A DNA stretch of 64,000 nt from assembly GCA_001692895.1 (NCBI GenBank), contig KV748203.1, positions 588,330 through 652,329 of the forward strand. Reading direction: 5' to 3'. Within the stretch, counting starts at the first letter, position 1, and every line of letters begins with the position of its first letter. The notes below the pieces were generated by a model. It had not been told where the DNA came from, searched no databases, and saw nothing but the letters and a program-made list of their open reading frames with translations. The stretch is from Cenococcum geophilum 1.58 (lineage: Eukaryota; Ascomycota; Dothideomycetes; Gloniales; Gloniaceae). Shown one piece after another: positions 10,223 through 22,213 of this stretch. Made by a program: the position numbers and the translations under genes.

Positions 10223-12058
10223 ATGAGAGAGGTTAATTTCAGCATCCCGAATGCAAACAAGGCATCAGTCGGGATCACGACGGCTCTCTACGACCGTCGG
10301 GCCCTGGACTGCACCTCAACTTTGCCTCTCATCAATTCACTTAATCATCTTGCCTACCTCACCACATCGTCAGCTCGAATTCGGGATATTCTAACTGTTG
10401 ATGGCGGCGTCGAAAGGCTAGTATGCATACTCAAGGAAGGACGGAGTAAAGACATGATGGATATGTGGAAATGGAATCTCGCCTTCCAGTGCGTCTTTAA
10501 CATTGGAGTTCGGGGATCAGAGAATGTCAGGACAAGAGTTGTAGAGGCGGACATGGTGCCTGTGATCGCTACAATACTCGATAACTACGTCAAAGTCATC
10601 GACAAATGCCGAGAAAAGGCAGAAGCCGAGCTCAAGAGGAATTCAGCACGACTTGGCACCTCTGGGAGGCACTATTCAAGAACCGGGGAACATGTTAGCT
10701 CCACTCCGGGACATCGATCAGAAAGATCCCGTCGCCAAGCACCTCCTCCCATTGAAATCCCTCAAGCCTTTACACAACCTCCGCTAGAATCACAACCCGG
10801 CGATATCACTCCTACTCCTGCGTTCGCTATGAGCTCTCCCCCAGAACGAACATCTTTTTCTCGACCTCACCACCATCATCACCATCATCACCGTAGCCAT
10901 GAAGGGAGATCTCAACTATTTGGTACAGTGGGTGGAACAACTCGTAATATCAGTCAGCCGCTTGTCACCGCGCTGCCAACCATGGAGACTTCAGATACCT
11001 TCGGCATACGGCCTGTGCGGGACGCTGATCGTCTTCCGTCTATGTTACCGGCTTTACAGGGAGAGATCACCTCGCAACCAGAATCTCCTACTACTCCTAG
11101 CGCACCACAGGCTAGGCCGAGTAGCCCCAGGGCAGCAGGTCCCGGTCGATCACGAAGGCGACCCTCTATCCGGCATCAGCTCTCCATGTCTGGTGAATCT
11201 GACGACGGACAGAATGATGACATGATGGCCGAGGCATCTGCCACCGCCGGTCCCGCGAGTGAGCCTATTGTCGGAATTCAAAACGAAATCAACATGCAGG
11301 ACATTGTGGATAACGAAGAAATGCTGGATGCAGGCGCAACACCAGTTGGGCTAGCTGCACCAGCATCAGAAGGTCCAGATGCCGAAACCTTTAATATCAC
11401 CCACCGATCTGCTCTTGATGGCAGCATCATTAATCCAGCCACTACTCAAACAACAGGCGCAATTGGCTTTTCCCCTGTTCAACCTACCATCAATGTTGTT
11501 AATGCGAACCCTCCCGCTCCCTGGTACCCCCGGTACGCCCAAGATCGCAATGCCACTGCCGGTGTACTTGCTGCCATGCCCCGAGATGAAGATGTACTCA
11601 TGTCTCTTCAACTGCTTGCCTACGTCTCGAAATACTGCAACCTTCGATCATATTTCCAAAAGTCCCACCTTGTACCTAAGTTGAAAATTGGATCCGATCT
11701 GCAGCTGCTCGATGGTGAAAGTACCAATCCTCCTCCAGTATCTGACGAAGAAGAAGACGAAGAGTATCTTCTTCCTGATGACTTCAATATATTTCCTCTC
11801 GTCGAAAAATTCACGGTTCGACATCACTCCCAGGATATGCAGTACTGGGCTGGCGTGGTGATGCGAAACTTATGTCGGAAAGACGATTCGCGGGGTGGTA
11901 TTAGACAATGTGCATACTATCAGTGCGGCCGTTGGGAGGAGTATACGCGTCAATTCGCCAAATGCCGCAGATGTCGACGTACAAAATACTGTAGTAAGGA
12001 ATGCCAGAAGAGCGCATGGGTTTACCACCGGCATTGGTGTGTCGCGGCTCAGCAATAA
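10223..12058 (+). CDS. samB: MYND zinc-finger protein SamB/Mub1
   Basis: One exon, 611 residues. The N-terminus (MREVNFSIPN) and the following stretch, including TTSSARIRDILTVDGG, match the strongly conserved head of the SamB/Mub1 family; this region is armadillo-like. The middle is low complexity and includes a run of His residues near 10868-10892. Acidic EEEDEEY lies shortly before the C-terminal domain. The end is a MYND zinc finger with the Cys/His ligands of CAYYQC, CRRC, YCSKEC and HRHWC. In yeast Mub1 works with the E3 ligase Ubr2 and Rad6 to ubiquitinate the proteasome gene activator Rpn4. In Aspergillus samB affects cell polarity and conidiophore development. Length and ends fit the family and no intron is needed. 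Confidence 0.95.
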   Translation: MREVNFSIPNANKASVGITTALYDRRALDCTSTLPLINSLNHLAYLTTSSARIRDILTVDGGVERLVCILKEGRSKDMMDMWKWNLAFQCVFNIGVRGSENVRTRVVEADMVPVIATILDNYVKVIDKCREKAEAELKRNSARLGTSGRHYSRTGEHVSSTPGHRSERSRRQAPPPIEIPQAFTQPPLESQPGDITPTPAFAMSSPPERTSFSRPHHHHHHHHRSHEGRSQLFGTVGGTTRNISQPLVTALPTMETSDTFGIRPVRDADRLPSMLPALQGEITSQPESPTTPSAPQARPSSPRAAGPGRSRRRPSIRHQLSMSGESDDGQNDDMMAEASATAGPASEPIVGIQNEINMQDIVDNEEMLDAGATPVGLAAPASEGPDAETFNITHRSALDGSIINPATTQTTGAIGFSPVQPTINVVNANPPAPWYPRYAQDRNATAGVLAAMPRDEDVLMSLQLLAYVSKYCNLRSYFQKSHLVPKLKIGSDLQLLDGESTNPPPVSDEEEDEEYLLPDDFNIFPLVEKFTVRHHSQDMQYWAGVVMRNLCRKDDSRGGIRQCAYYQCGRWEEYTRQFAKCRRCRRTKYCSKECQKSAWVYHRHWCVAAQQ

Positions 12059-13281
12059 ACAAGATTCATTATAATCGCATCATCCTCATCATCCAATACA
12101 CCATTTATTTATACCGCATACTGCAAGGCGCGGGGCTATGTTTCGAAAACCAGACTTAATGAATCGCGACGACCGAATCCTTCTTTTATGCGAACCGGCT
12201 TTCAGTGGAATCTACTTTGGAGTTGGAGCTTCATGCGTTTCGGAGATCAAAACCCGTCTTTCTCGATTGTGCCTTTTCGCGCCTAGGAAGGGTTTTCTGC
12301 AATTTGATTTTAGCGTCCAGCATGGCAATCAACTTTGATTTTTCTTTTTTGGTCAAAAGATGATATTCACAGTAGTATTTGGAGCATTCTCAGTTCGAGC
12401 TTTTGGAGCACACTGTTGGTCTCGGGGTTTTTCCCTTCTTGCCCAACAGAGCTTACTGGCGCGGCGGCCGTAGGTCAACCACCATGAATATGATGCTTTT
12501 TATTATTCAGTAGTTGGGGAACAAAGTCATGGGTTTGGTGTTTGTCCGGGTTCGGCTGTCTATGTAGGATGCGTCAGTACAGGAAATGATTATGCCTAAT
12601 TCTTTCACTTTGCTACTACTAGTGTTTGGGCCGGTGTGATTGAGACAAACTTAAGGTGAACTCTCCAGGCGATGTTGCTTCGCGAATCACACAAGACCGC
12701 TAGCATCTGAATTACTCCTGAATTAACTAGCGCTTGCAGGAATGGGACTGCGGCGCTCGTCATTAGAAATTCTCCGAAAGTGGTAACAGAGGATGGGCTG
12801 AGTTCTCAGCCGAAGGACTCACGAATTATACGTTATGATACACGTGATAGCTGCATAAAAATCAGGGGGAGAAGAGTCCGGTGGGAAGACATGACGGGCT
12901 ACGAAGCTGGAGTGTGCTTTGTTACGTCAAGGAGGGCTTAAAATAGGCTATGTTGAGCGTTTATGTATGCAGGCATGCAGGGTTGGTGGTTCTGCGTGGC
13001 TTGCGGAAACCGCAATACGATTCTAGCCACCATCTTCAGGCTATTCAAACAGCAGCAACAGTCTTATGAGCTGCAATACATTACCGCACCATGGAAATCT
13101 AGGCTTTCCCTAGCCCCTTCAGATGGCCACTTTGTAATGTGCCGCTAAGCCAAGCACGGCGCGTAAGACAGGTACGGCACTCTTGGTGGAGAACTTAACC
13201 ACACCCCAACCCAGAAAAAAGGGTCTACGACACTAACGATAAGATTCCAGCAGTAAGAAAAACTCTTCATGCAATGCAATA
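12059..13281. other. Intergenic, samB to flippase gene
   Basis: About 1.2 kb of ordinary base composition holding the 3' flank of samB and the promoter of the flippase gene. The open frames inside it (12138-12338 and 12963-13148) are short and unrecognised. No repeat or RNA gene was seen. Confidence 0.4.
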
Positions 13282-16200
13282 ATGGCTGGAAGTGATAGCC
13301 ACCCCGAGTATGGCGGTAATGGGATACGAAGACGACATTCATCCCAATATGACGACGGCGAAGGTCGAAGGCCATCAGTCCAGGATGGAGAATCAACCTC
13401 TCCTACAACATATAACATTGAGGATACTGCAAGGTCGGTGCCTGATTCAGACGCAATTGTAGTCTCAACTTCGTCAGCTGTAGACAATAGCGCAAAGACG
13501 TCACTCTCAAGGCCGTCAACTGATACTGCCCCACGAGTACGCTTCTCTACCGACTTCGATAGACAGTCGATCCCCCAAATTGCAAGGAGCGGTTCGACAG
13601 GGACATCACCAGACAAGGTTGCGCAGGCCAGGAAGAGCTCCTTATCCAAAAAGCGGCCCGGAACACCAGATCTGTCCGTAGACACACAAGAGAGGGCTTC
13701 GTCCGTTGGGTCAACAGCACTAACCCAAGGCATCATTCGATCTCCCTCAAATATTACCTCTCAAGCCTTACCAGAGAGTGCTTCGCGGACGTCTCCATTA
13801 TCTCCCACAACTCGTAACCGAGGATATTCTTTGCGTCAAGCGTTATTTCACCGAACCATCCAGGATCAAGCGACTTCCCCCAGGTCTGTGATTGAGCTAC
13901 AAGAAGCAGCAGAGTCTTCCGGTCAAACTGCAATCAATCAACATGATAGCCAGCATGATTCAAGTAGACCAACTAAAAAGTCGGGAGATGCGACTGTCAC
14001 TATATCTCGCGCTGACCTCACATATCCTGAACTGCCGGAGAGAACATTTAAAACCAAAGGAGTGAAAGGAATCTCTGCTTTGCCTAACTATGAGTCTTGG
14101 GTACGATCAAAAGGCCGGCGGAAAGGAATATTACACACGCTGCGGACCGCTACAAGCAGTGCATGGAGGTTCGTTTTGCGAATCCAGGAAATTCCCCCCA
14201 GCAAGGATGGAAGACATATAGACCTCGACGCTTCCCGAAAAAAGTCTCTCATAGACGAGAGGACAAATAAGCCGTACATGGGCAACACCATTCGTTCTAG
14301 CCGTTATACTGCCTGGAACTTCCTCCCTAGGCAGCTGTTTGCTCAGTTCTCAAAACTCGCTAATTTCTACTTTCTATGTGTATCCATTTTACAGATGATA
14401 CCTAATCTTAGTACTACTGGAACATATACTACTATTGTACCACTACTCTTTTTCGTCAGCATATCCATAGCTAAGGAAGGCTATGATGACTTGCGAAGAT
14501 ATCGGCTCGATAAGGCGGAAAACAACAGAGATGCCAAAGTTCTCCACGCATATCAGCCCACAAGCACAGCACCCTCTGATGCGGAAATAGTACCTTCGCC
14601 ATCCGTTAGGCCCTTACATTGGTCGACCACGAAATGGAAAGACATTCGTGTCGGGGATGTCATCAAATTGAGTCGTAACGAGGCTGCGCCAGCTGACCTT
14701 GTACTTTTACACTCTAGTGGAGATAACGGCATCGCCTACGTAGAGACCATGGCTCTAGATGGAGAAACAAACCTCAAGAGTAAGCAAGCCACCGCTTCTC
14801 TAGCCAAAATGTGCAAGACGCCGGATTCTATTGCTTTGTGTAAGGCCCAATTCGTCGTCGAGGACCCTAATCTAGATTTATACACCTTCGAGGGCCGAGT
14901 CACTGTCGATGGAGAGACTTCTCCATTAACTAATACCGAGGTCATTAATCGCGGTAGCGTTCTCAGGAACGCCCCTGATGCTATTGGCATGGTCATCTAC
15001 TCTGGTGAGGAATGTCGTATCCGGATGAACGCGAATAAGAATCCCCGCATCAAAGCCCCTGCGCTCCAAGCTATTGTTAATAGAGTCGTCATCGTCATCG
15101 TCATCTTTGTCATCGCACTGGCCATCTTCAATACTGTTGCCTATCAAATCTGGTCTGATTCTACCGAGGATAACTCCTGGTATCTCACTAACGCTGGAGT
15201 TGCTTTCTTCCCAATTCTTGCTTCGTTCATCATCATGTTCAATACCATGATCCCATTATCACTCTATGTTAGCTTGGAAATTGTCAAACTTGCGCAAATG
15301 TTTTTGCTGAATGACATCGATATGTACGACGAAGTCTCAGACACACCATTTGAAGCTCGGACATCTACGATCAACGAAGAGTTGGGTCAGATCAGGTATG
15401 ACGCTTTCCGATTCTCTGTTATTCATGATAGTTAACTATAGCAGCTACATATTCTCGGACAAGACTGGCACACTTACAGATAACTCCATGAAATTCCGAA
15501 AAATGAGTGTGGCAGGTACAGCATGGCTCCACGATGCAGACCTCCAGAAAAAACCAAACAAAAAGGAACACCTAATGCACAAAAGGAGAAGTAAAGGAAA
15601 GAAGCCTGTGAGAAAGAGTCGTGATCTACGTTCTATGGAAGAATCCATGGCGCTCAGGGATAATGTGGATGTGGTCAACGGTAATGATCGGGATTCGAAC
15701 AAATCTTCAGATGGTGGCGGGGTTGAACGGCATGGATCGAAATGGAAGTCGACTGCAAGGCCGGCAAAATTGCAGCCGGAGCTCCTCACAACGGATATGA
15801 TTCGGTACATCCAGCGTAAACCGTTCACGCTGTTCGCGAGGAAGGCACGTCTCTTTCTTCTATCGATGGCTCTATGCCACACTTGCCTTCCGGAAACTCA
15901 GCCAAACGGAGAGATCGAGTTTTTGGCTTCGTCACCTGATGAACATGCCCTTGTCCAGGCTGCACAAGAGATGGGTTTCCTCGTCATCAACCGTGATGTG
16001 GGAACCATTACCTTAAAGATTATGCCGCTCGGAGCCGACACCGAGCCAATACTAGAGATATACGAGGTCCTAGACGTGATTGAGTTTTCTAGCAAAAGAA
16101 AACGAATGTCAATTGTCGTGCGATTTCCAGACCAACGAATCTGCATCTTCTGTAAAGGAGCGGACTCTGTCGTCATGCAACGCCTCAAACTCGCAACACT

Positions 16201-18569
16201 AGCAAATAAAAAGGCTGTCGAAATCGAGCGACGGGCTAGCAAAAGGAAGAGCTTGGAAGCGCAGTATGCGATTGCGCGTAAGAGCGAGCAAGTTGAACGA
16301 AAGGGTAGCATTAACCGAACGAGTGGCACTCGTGCCAGCTTTACTCTTGGTAGGGCAAGTACTACGCTCAGCCGTGCTAGCGTCAGCGCCGTCGGCCGGT
16401 CCAGTATGAATGCTCAAGCACTTCAGCCTGTCAGAGACGAACTTGACCAGTGGCTGACAGAACGAGAGCGAGATGTTGATATCTCATCTGTGGAAGACAA
16501 CAGCATCTATTACTCTCCGCGGCCTTCGGCTCAGCTTAGACGCCAATCCCTTGCCGTATCTGAAGCGAGGAGCTCCATGCAAATGGAAGAGATGGACGAT
16601 ATCGTTGATGAAGCTCTGGTGGTCGATGAAGCCTTGGTCACTGAGCGCTGTTTCCAGCATATTAACGACTTCGCTACTGAAGGACTGCGCACGCTTCTAT
16701 ATGGTTATCGATACCTTGACGAGCAAGAATATATGGCCTGGAAGAAAGTATACTTAGGTGCGACAACCAGTTTAGTTGATCGTCAGCATCTGATAGAGCA
16801 AGCTGGCGAGCTTATCGAGCAAAACCTCGAACTGGCTGGGGCTACGGCCATCGAAGACAAATTACAACAAGGCGTTCCAGGAGCCATTGACAAGCTCCGC
16901 AGAGCGAACATCAAGATGTGGATGTTAACTGGTGACAAGCGAGAGACGGCTATTAATATTGGACATTCGTGCCGTCTGATCAAGGACTATTCGTCTGTCA
17001 CAGTATTGGACCATGAAACGGGTCAAGTCGAGCAACACATTGCTGCTGCAATCCTTGATATTAATGCTGGCAAGGTAGCCCACTCTGTCATAGTCGTGGA
17101 CGGACAAACCCTCTCAATGATCAATGAAGATAAGAGCATCCAAACCCTCTTCTTCGACCTTGCCATTCTGGCGGACTCCGTCATATGCTGCCGCGCAAGC
17201 CCTTCCCAGAAGGCCGGACTCGTTAAAGCTATTCGAAAACGAGTGAAGAAGACAATTACATTAGCTATTGGCGATGGCGCAAACGACATCGCTATGATCC
17301 AGGAAGCGCATGTAGGCATTGGAATCACGGGTAAGGAGGGTCTTCAGGCCGCACGCACGTCAGATTATTCGATTGCGCAGTTTAGGTTTCTTACGAAGCT
17401 GTTGCTTGTTCACGGACGGTGGAATTATATTCGGACGTGCAAGTACACAGTTGGGACTTTTTGGAAGGAAATGGTACGCCCTCATTGCAGCGTTGCTAAT
17501 ACCATCACTAACACCCTCCACAGCTCTTCTATCTTACACAAGCGCTCTATCAGCGCTGGGTCGGATATACAGGCACCAGTCTCTACGAGCCATGGAGTCT
17601 CAGCATGTTCAACACCGTAAGCCCTCCAACCCTTCCTCACTGATGCAGAAACTTGCTAACTCTTCAGCTTTTCACGTCTCTCCCTGTAATTTTCATAGGT
17701 GTGTTTGAAAAAGACCTCGCAGCATCTACCCTGCTTGCTGTACCCGAGCTATACACCAAAGGCCAGTGCAATGGCGGTTTCAACTTTAAAGTGTACCTCG
17801 GCTGGATGTTCATGGCTGCCTCGGAGGCAGTGGTCGTGTACTTCTGCATGCTTGGTTTGTATGGTCAGGCAATTTTTACCAACGACAATGGATTATTTGC
17901 GATGGGCGACTTGACTTTCACAGCTTGTGTGATCCTAATAAGTAGCAAGATGCAGTAAGACAGCTCCCTCACCCCACTCTCCTAAATCCTGTCCAGCAAT
18001 AAAGATAAGACTATCGAAGCTAAATCTTAGCCAGGCTCATCGAAATGCATAACAAGTCTGTCGTCGTAGCGATCTCTCTCATCTGCAGCATTGGCGGCTG
18101 GTTTCTCTGGAACATTATCCTCTCCGCAACCTATAACCCAGCTAGCCCAATTTACCATGTGCGCGATGCCCTCTTCGCCACATTCGGCCGCAACGCCCTG
18201 TGGTGGCTCACTCTTATTCTCATCATCTCCTCTACGGTAGTACTAGAGCTAGGCATTGGGAGTTTGAGAGCGGCCTTCTCCACCACCGACGTGGATATTT
18301 TCCAAGAGTTGGAGAAGGATCCGGCGATTAAAAGGAGATTTGAGGAGGCAAGTGCAATGGAGTTACAGGCGGGATGGAATCGCGGGGTTGAAGGGTCATC
18401 TGCTGAGATTGAGAGAGACGCAGAGGAGCAGAAACGCGAGGGCGAGGTTCGCGATTTACTAAGGAATCGGCCCGATACATTGGAAGAAGGCAGGAGTGAA
18501 CCGGTGAGAAGGAGTACAGATACCCATGAGTTATTAAGTAGGAAGTTTGGGAAGGTGAGGGCGGAGTGA
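13282..18569 (+). CDS. DNF3: P4-type ATPase, phospholipid flippase (Dnf3-like)
   Basis: Five exons: 13282-15395, 15445-17473, 17524-17616, 17668-17954 and 18035-18569, giving 1,685 residues. A disordered Ser/Thr-rich N-tail of about 250 residues precedes the core. The actuator loop has the P4-type DGET motif (MALDGETNLK). The phosphorylation site DKTGTLT is split from its upstream part by the first intron; the aspartate is Asp710. The hinge motifs TGDKRETA and GDGANDIAMI follow, then the C-terminal membrane helices across exons 3-5. P4 ATPases flip aminophospholipids to the cytosolic leaflet. The sequence before the P-site (DIDMYDEVSDTP, ARTSTINEELGQ) and the WLHDADL stretch after it resemble Dnf3 more than Dnf1/2, Drs2 or Neo1. 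That subfamily call is from memory of family motifs. The large P/N insert, about residues 730-780 and 960-1080, is charged. Confidence 0.94.
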
Positions 18570-19387
18570 AGGAATATGTATCTTACCTGGTAAATGTGCA
18601 CATGTGCCGTAACTCATTGAATAGGCTAGGTTTTTGTTGACCGAACGATCAGGAATGAGAACTCTATCTTATTAAAGCGAGACTTCAGAGCCTCTATATA
18701 TACAAGAGGTAGGTGGGCGACAGGCACCCCTGATCCAGACTTGATATAAGAAAGTTATTATTATGATGCATTATAAGGTTTTGTGTAAGGGATGGCCACT
18801 CAAAGATTTGAGCGGTCACAGAGCATATTAATGCCTTTCCGAAGGGATCTTTAAAGCATTGTTGACGAAGAATAACATTAGATCTCCTGGGGAACCCCTC
18901 TTTATGAGGCAGAGAAGAAAGCCACCTAGTTTGCTCCTCCAAATAACGGATGCAGCGCGTGAAAACAAGATGTGTATATATTAACGACCACAATCGTGTG
19001 GAACATCCAAAGCCTAGGACAATGAAAGCGAAGAGATGAAACATTAGGTTACGCCGTCGTCATTGCTGCCGTTTTCGCCCTTGGGGAGCGATGCATCAGT
19101 TCCAGCAGCCGAACGCTACGGCGTTTCAAACTTGACTGTTTGTTGCCAAAATTCCCGCCCGGTCAAGATGTGAGACCCAATTTCAGACGCGATCTAATCA
19201 GGATGGACCAAACGGCTAGAAATTTCTGTCGGATGAAATCTAGAAGCCACCAGTATTATAGGACGGCATAGAGGCCGGAAGGAGTGCTTATTTCCGAGTA
19301 TTAAACTACTTTTAAACGCCGAATCATGTTTGAGAAATTTCCAGAAAACAAAGTAAACACTCCCAGGTATCGACCTAGTCGACTAAA
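18570..19387. other. Intergenic with a decayed LTR fragment
   Basis: About 820 bases between the flippase gene and the GMC pseudogene. The left part holds a Copia-type LTR fragment (18635-18720, listed separately). The rest shows no gene. The minus-strand frame 18694-19044 has no recognisable motif. Confidence 0.4.
18635..18720. mobile_element. Fragment of a Copia-type LTR (fossil)
   Basis: A stretch with GAATGAGAACTCT and AGAGCCTCTATATATA resembles the middle of the LTRs at 43721 and 52625, at a similar spacing. Its start (TGTTGACCG) looks like an LTR end, but the other end was not found. It is an old solo LTR or truncated piece of a related family. Confidence 0.5.
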
Positions 19388-21333
19388 CTACTTCGCTCGG
19401 TCCTCTAAAATCATACTAGCCGTTTTTTCTGCAATCGCGTAGATCGTGGCTTGGGGGTGGCTACAAATATGAAGTGGGATGCTGCTTGCATCAACGACTC
19501 TCAGTCCTTTCACTCCATAAACCATCGGTCTCTCATCAACAACTCCGGCTTCTGTCCCTGCTGAACCACTCATGCTACAAGTACCAACAGGGTGCCAGTC
19601 TGTAGTTTCGGATAAACCCGATGAAATCTCCCTCCTTAGCGTGAGACTGCTGTGGGTGAAAAGACCCTAGTTTTGATAATGTTAGAGGGGGGTGCAGTGG
19701 AGCAAATCCTGTTGGCAAACTTTTGAGCAGCGACCATGATTGTAAAATCCACATCCCCTCCTTGCCCAGCATAATATTGAGGATCAATAATAGACTTGTC
19801 CTCGATTCTCGATGGACCTAAAGATGACCTGGGTGGAATGTGGATAGAACCTTTCGTAAAGGGAAGCTGAAGCATTGTGAGCATTGTTCCATACTTTTTC
19901 CCAGGCACAGAGTTGAAGTAAGGACTCCAGTTGCCAACATCAAAAAGATATTCAATCTGGCCACGCTTCTTATCCGGAGAGAATTGCTTGACTAACACAG
20001 GGTCCCGCTTACTGCCGCTCGTAGTAGACAGTTTCGACAATACATCTGTAATGTCTTGCAATGGCATAATGTGGGACACTGGAACATAGCTCAGCGAGCA
20101 CGGAAGCATAGCACGGATGCCTGACTGGGATGAAGAATAGGTGAGGTCCGCTAATTCGGCAAGCTTGGGGTCGGCATGTAGACCGTCTGGACCGATAATG
20201 GTAGGGCCGATTTCGTATATCATAGCAGTCACTACCTCTGTCAATAGAGCAATGATTCTCTTAAAAACACCCTCAAATGCTTGAAGGGAGCTTACCCATA
20301 TGCTCTTAAAGGTTTTCGCCTACATTTGGGCTATTGACCTTAAGTAGAATTCCGGGCTTCGATAACGGAAGGATTACCAACTCTAGAGAGCTCAAGAAGT
20401 TGCGGGGATTGTACGCTTCCAGCGGAGAGAATCACTTCATGTGAGGCTCCTACTGTAACCTTCTCCGCTGCTTGTGAACACAACCCCTTTTGCAATCCAC
20501 TCGTTTTGCATCGTATCCTTTTCCAGAACCACTTTATTCACAACCGCCTCTGTTAGAACCACGAGATTATTTCTTGAAGAGTTAGGAAGACAGTATGCTG
20601 TTGCTAAGTAGCATCTCGTCCTCAGTTTTGGGTCAACAGAGGTTAGAGTGGTCCATACACCAAGATTTGATCCCGAAAAGTGACTAGAGTTCGTCTCGAC
20701 GCCAAGGTTATTCAACGTAGTGTGCTAGTACTGGTGTGGCACTGAATACTCTTTTGAATACACACTCGTGATAGGGCCGCTTTTATCATGAAAATCAGCA
20801 GTGAAATGGAATCGATGTTGGGCCTGATGTACAGGAGATGGTTCTTGGAAGGACTCGGTCTTCTTAAAAAAGGCCTGCTCGAAGCATGAGTACTGCTTAA
20901 CGAGAACCAGGAAAGTCTGCAGGTAATTCAAGAGCACTGACAAGACGCTGTCCCATCTCCAGCCTGGGCTTCCCAGCTCTTCCCATGCATCGTAATCTTC
21001 TCGATTCCCTCGGTTCCAAGTCATGAAGTTCAAGGCACTGGTTTCGCCCAAGACTTTCCCACGCGGCCAGGACAATTTTCTACCGTTAAGACCGGCTTGG
21101 GGGATTGTGTCAAACTGCCAATCGTACTTCGTACTCAGGCTTTCTCCGAATCGGCCAGGCACGTTGATCAATGGATCGTCGAACGATGCAGGCCCTGCCT
21201 CCAAGACCCCGACTGTGGTATTGGGGTCCTCGCTCAGACGAGCTGCAACAACGAGACCAGCTGTGCCGCCACCGACGATAAGATAATTGAATTTTCGCTT
21301 GTAGAAGTTGGACGCGGTGATGGATGTGGTCAT
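19388..21333 (-). pseudogene. GMC oxidoreductase (FAD), broken
   Basis: The start (20725-21333) carries the FAD-binding fold GGGTAGLVVAARLSE and the GMC signature around WPRGKVLGETSALNF. The C-terminal part carries the catalytic-His stretch TDWHPVGTCSMSG and the final DASSIP block near 19388-19620. The pieces lie in order but cannot be joined by introns alone. There is an in-frame TAG at 20725-20727 where a Trp codon would fit, a TAA at 20306-20308 where a Gln codon would fit, and frame changes near 20450, 20345 and 19640. The two stops are C-to-T type changes in a CpA context, as RIP makes. The family oxidises alcohols, glucose or choline; substrate cannot be told. There is no signal peptide at the start. 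A 63-nt in-frame stretch around 20890-20950 may be an intron. Confidence 0.85.
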
Positions 21334-22213
21334 ATTGTGATGGTATTAAGCTAATAATTCCTTAAATATTTTTGATTGGTAGCTAAAAGCCTTTTTATCA
21401 GAAGTTGCCTGACAGGAAACGGCCCAGAAGCCACAGCAAGTAGTAAGTGTCTCAGGCACGCGCATAATTATGCAGGAACTCGCCGGTCTCCAGTTGGCTG
21501 ACGCTGGGCTGTCGGTATGGAAAGCGCAGATCCGGGAAAGCGCCGCTCTCCCCACTGAACCCTGGAACAGTGGCACCAGTGGCACCAGTGGCACCAGTGG
21601 AAGATTATGCAGCCTCCGCTGGTAGTAAATGATAGAGAAAGAACTAGTAAAAGCCATAGTAATGCTCTCTCCAACCTCACCCCCCCTCCCCCCCAAACGC
21701 CGTGTTTGATCCCCAAACGATCGGCTGCAGGAGTTTCTTTCGCTTCTTGGACCAAGCCTCATCTGGCTCACAGATCCGGCGTTCGGAAGGCTCCACCCTG
21801 GCAACCCTACGACGGCCAATATCAAATATCTCCTTCTACGAGTCAATTTACTTCCCGCCCCAAAGCCCAGCCCGCACCCGTTCTTAACCACCTCCGAGTC
21901 TCAGCTCTTTGCTTATATCCCGCGGATCCTTCGCAGCCACCACGGGAGCGATATCTCGGCAGCACTTTGCTAAAACAGTAAAATGCTTTTTCTCCGAGAA
22001 CGTCTGATAGAGAAATACAGGCATTGCCATCAATGTATCATGCCTTTGATAGTCGGCGAACCCCTGATATGCAAGCTTAATTATGGGACTATATCCGATA
22101 TATTCTCGTTTAGCCCTCAGCTCTACCGGCTTTCAGGCTGACTGAAAGTTGTGCGTTGTTTCGTACCATTCCTCTTGGGTTTTCTATTACTCGATATTTG
22201 TTTCGTCTTTGCC
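21334..22213. other. Intergenic, divergent promoter region
   Basis: About 880 bases between the GMC pseudogene start and the rhodopsin-domain gene. Overlapping frames on both strands (21346-21981) are unrecognised. It holds a 9-bp tandem repeat at 21567-21600. Confidence 0.4.
21567..21600 (+). repeat. 9-bp tandem repeat, about 3.7 units
   Basis: The unit GTGGCACCA is repeated head to tail between 21567 and 21600. It is short and perfect. Confidence 0.7.
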
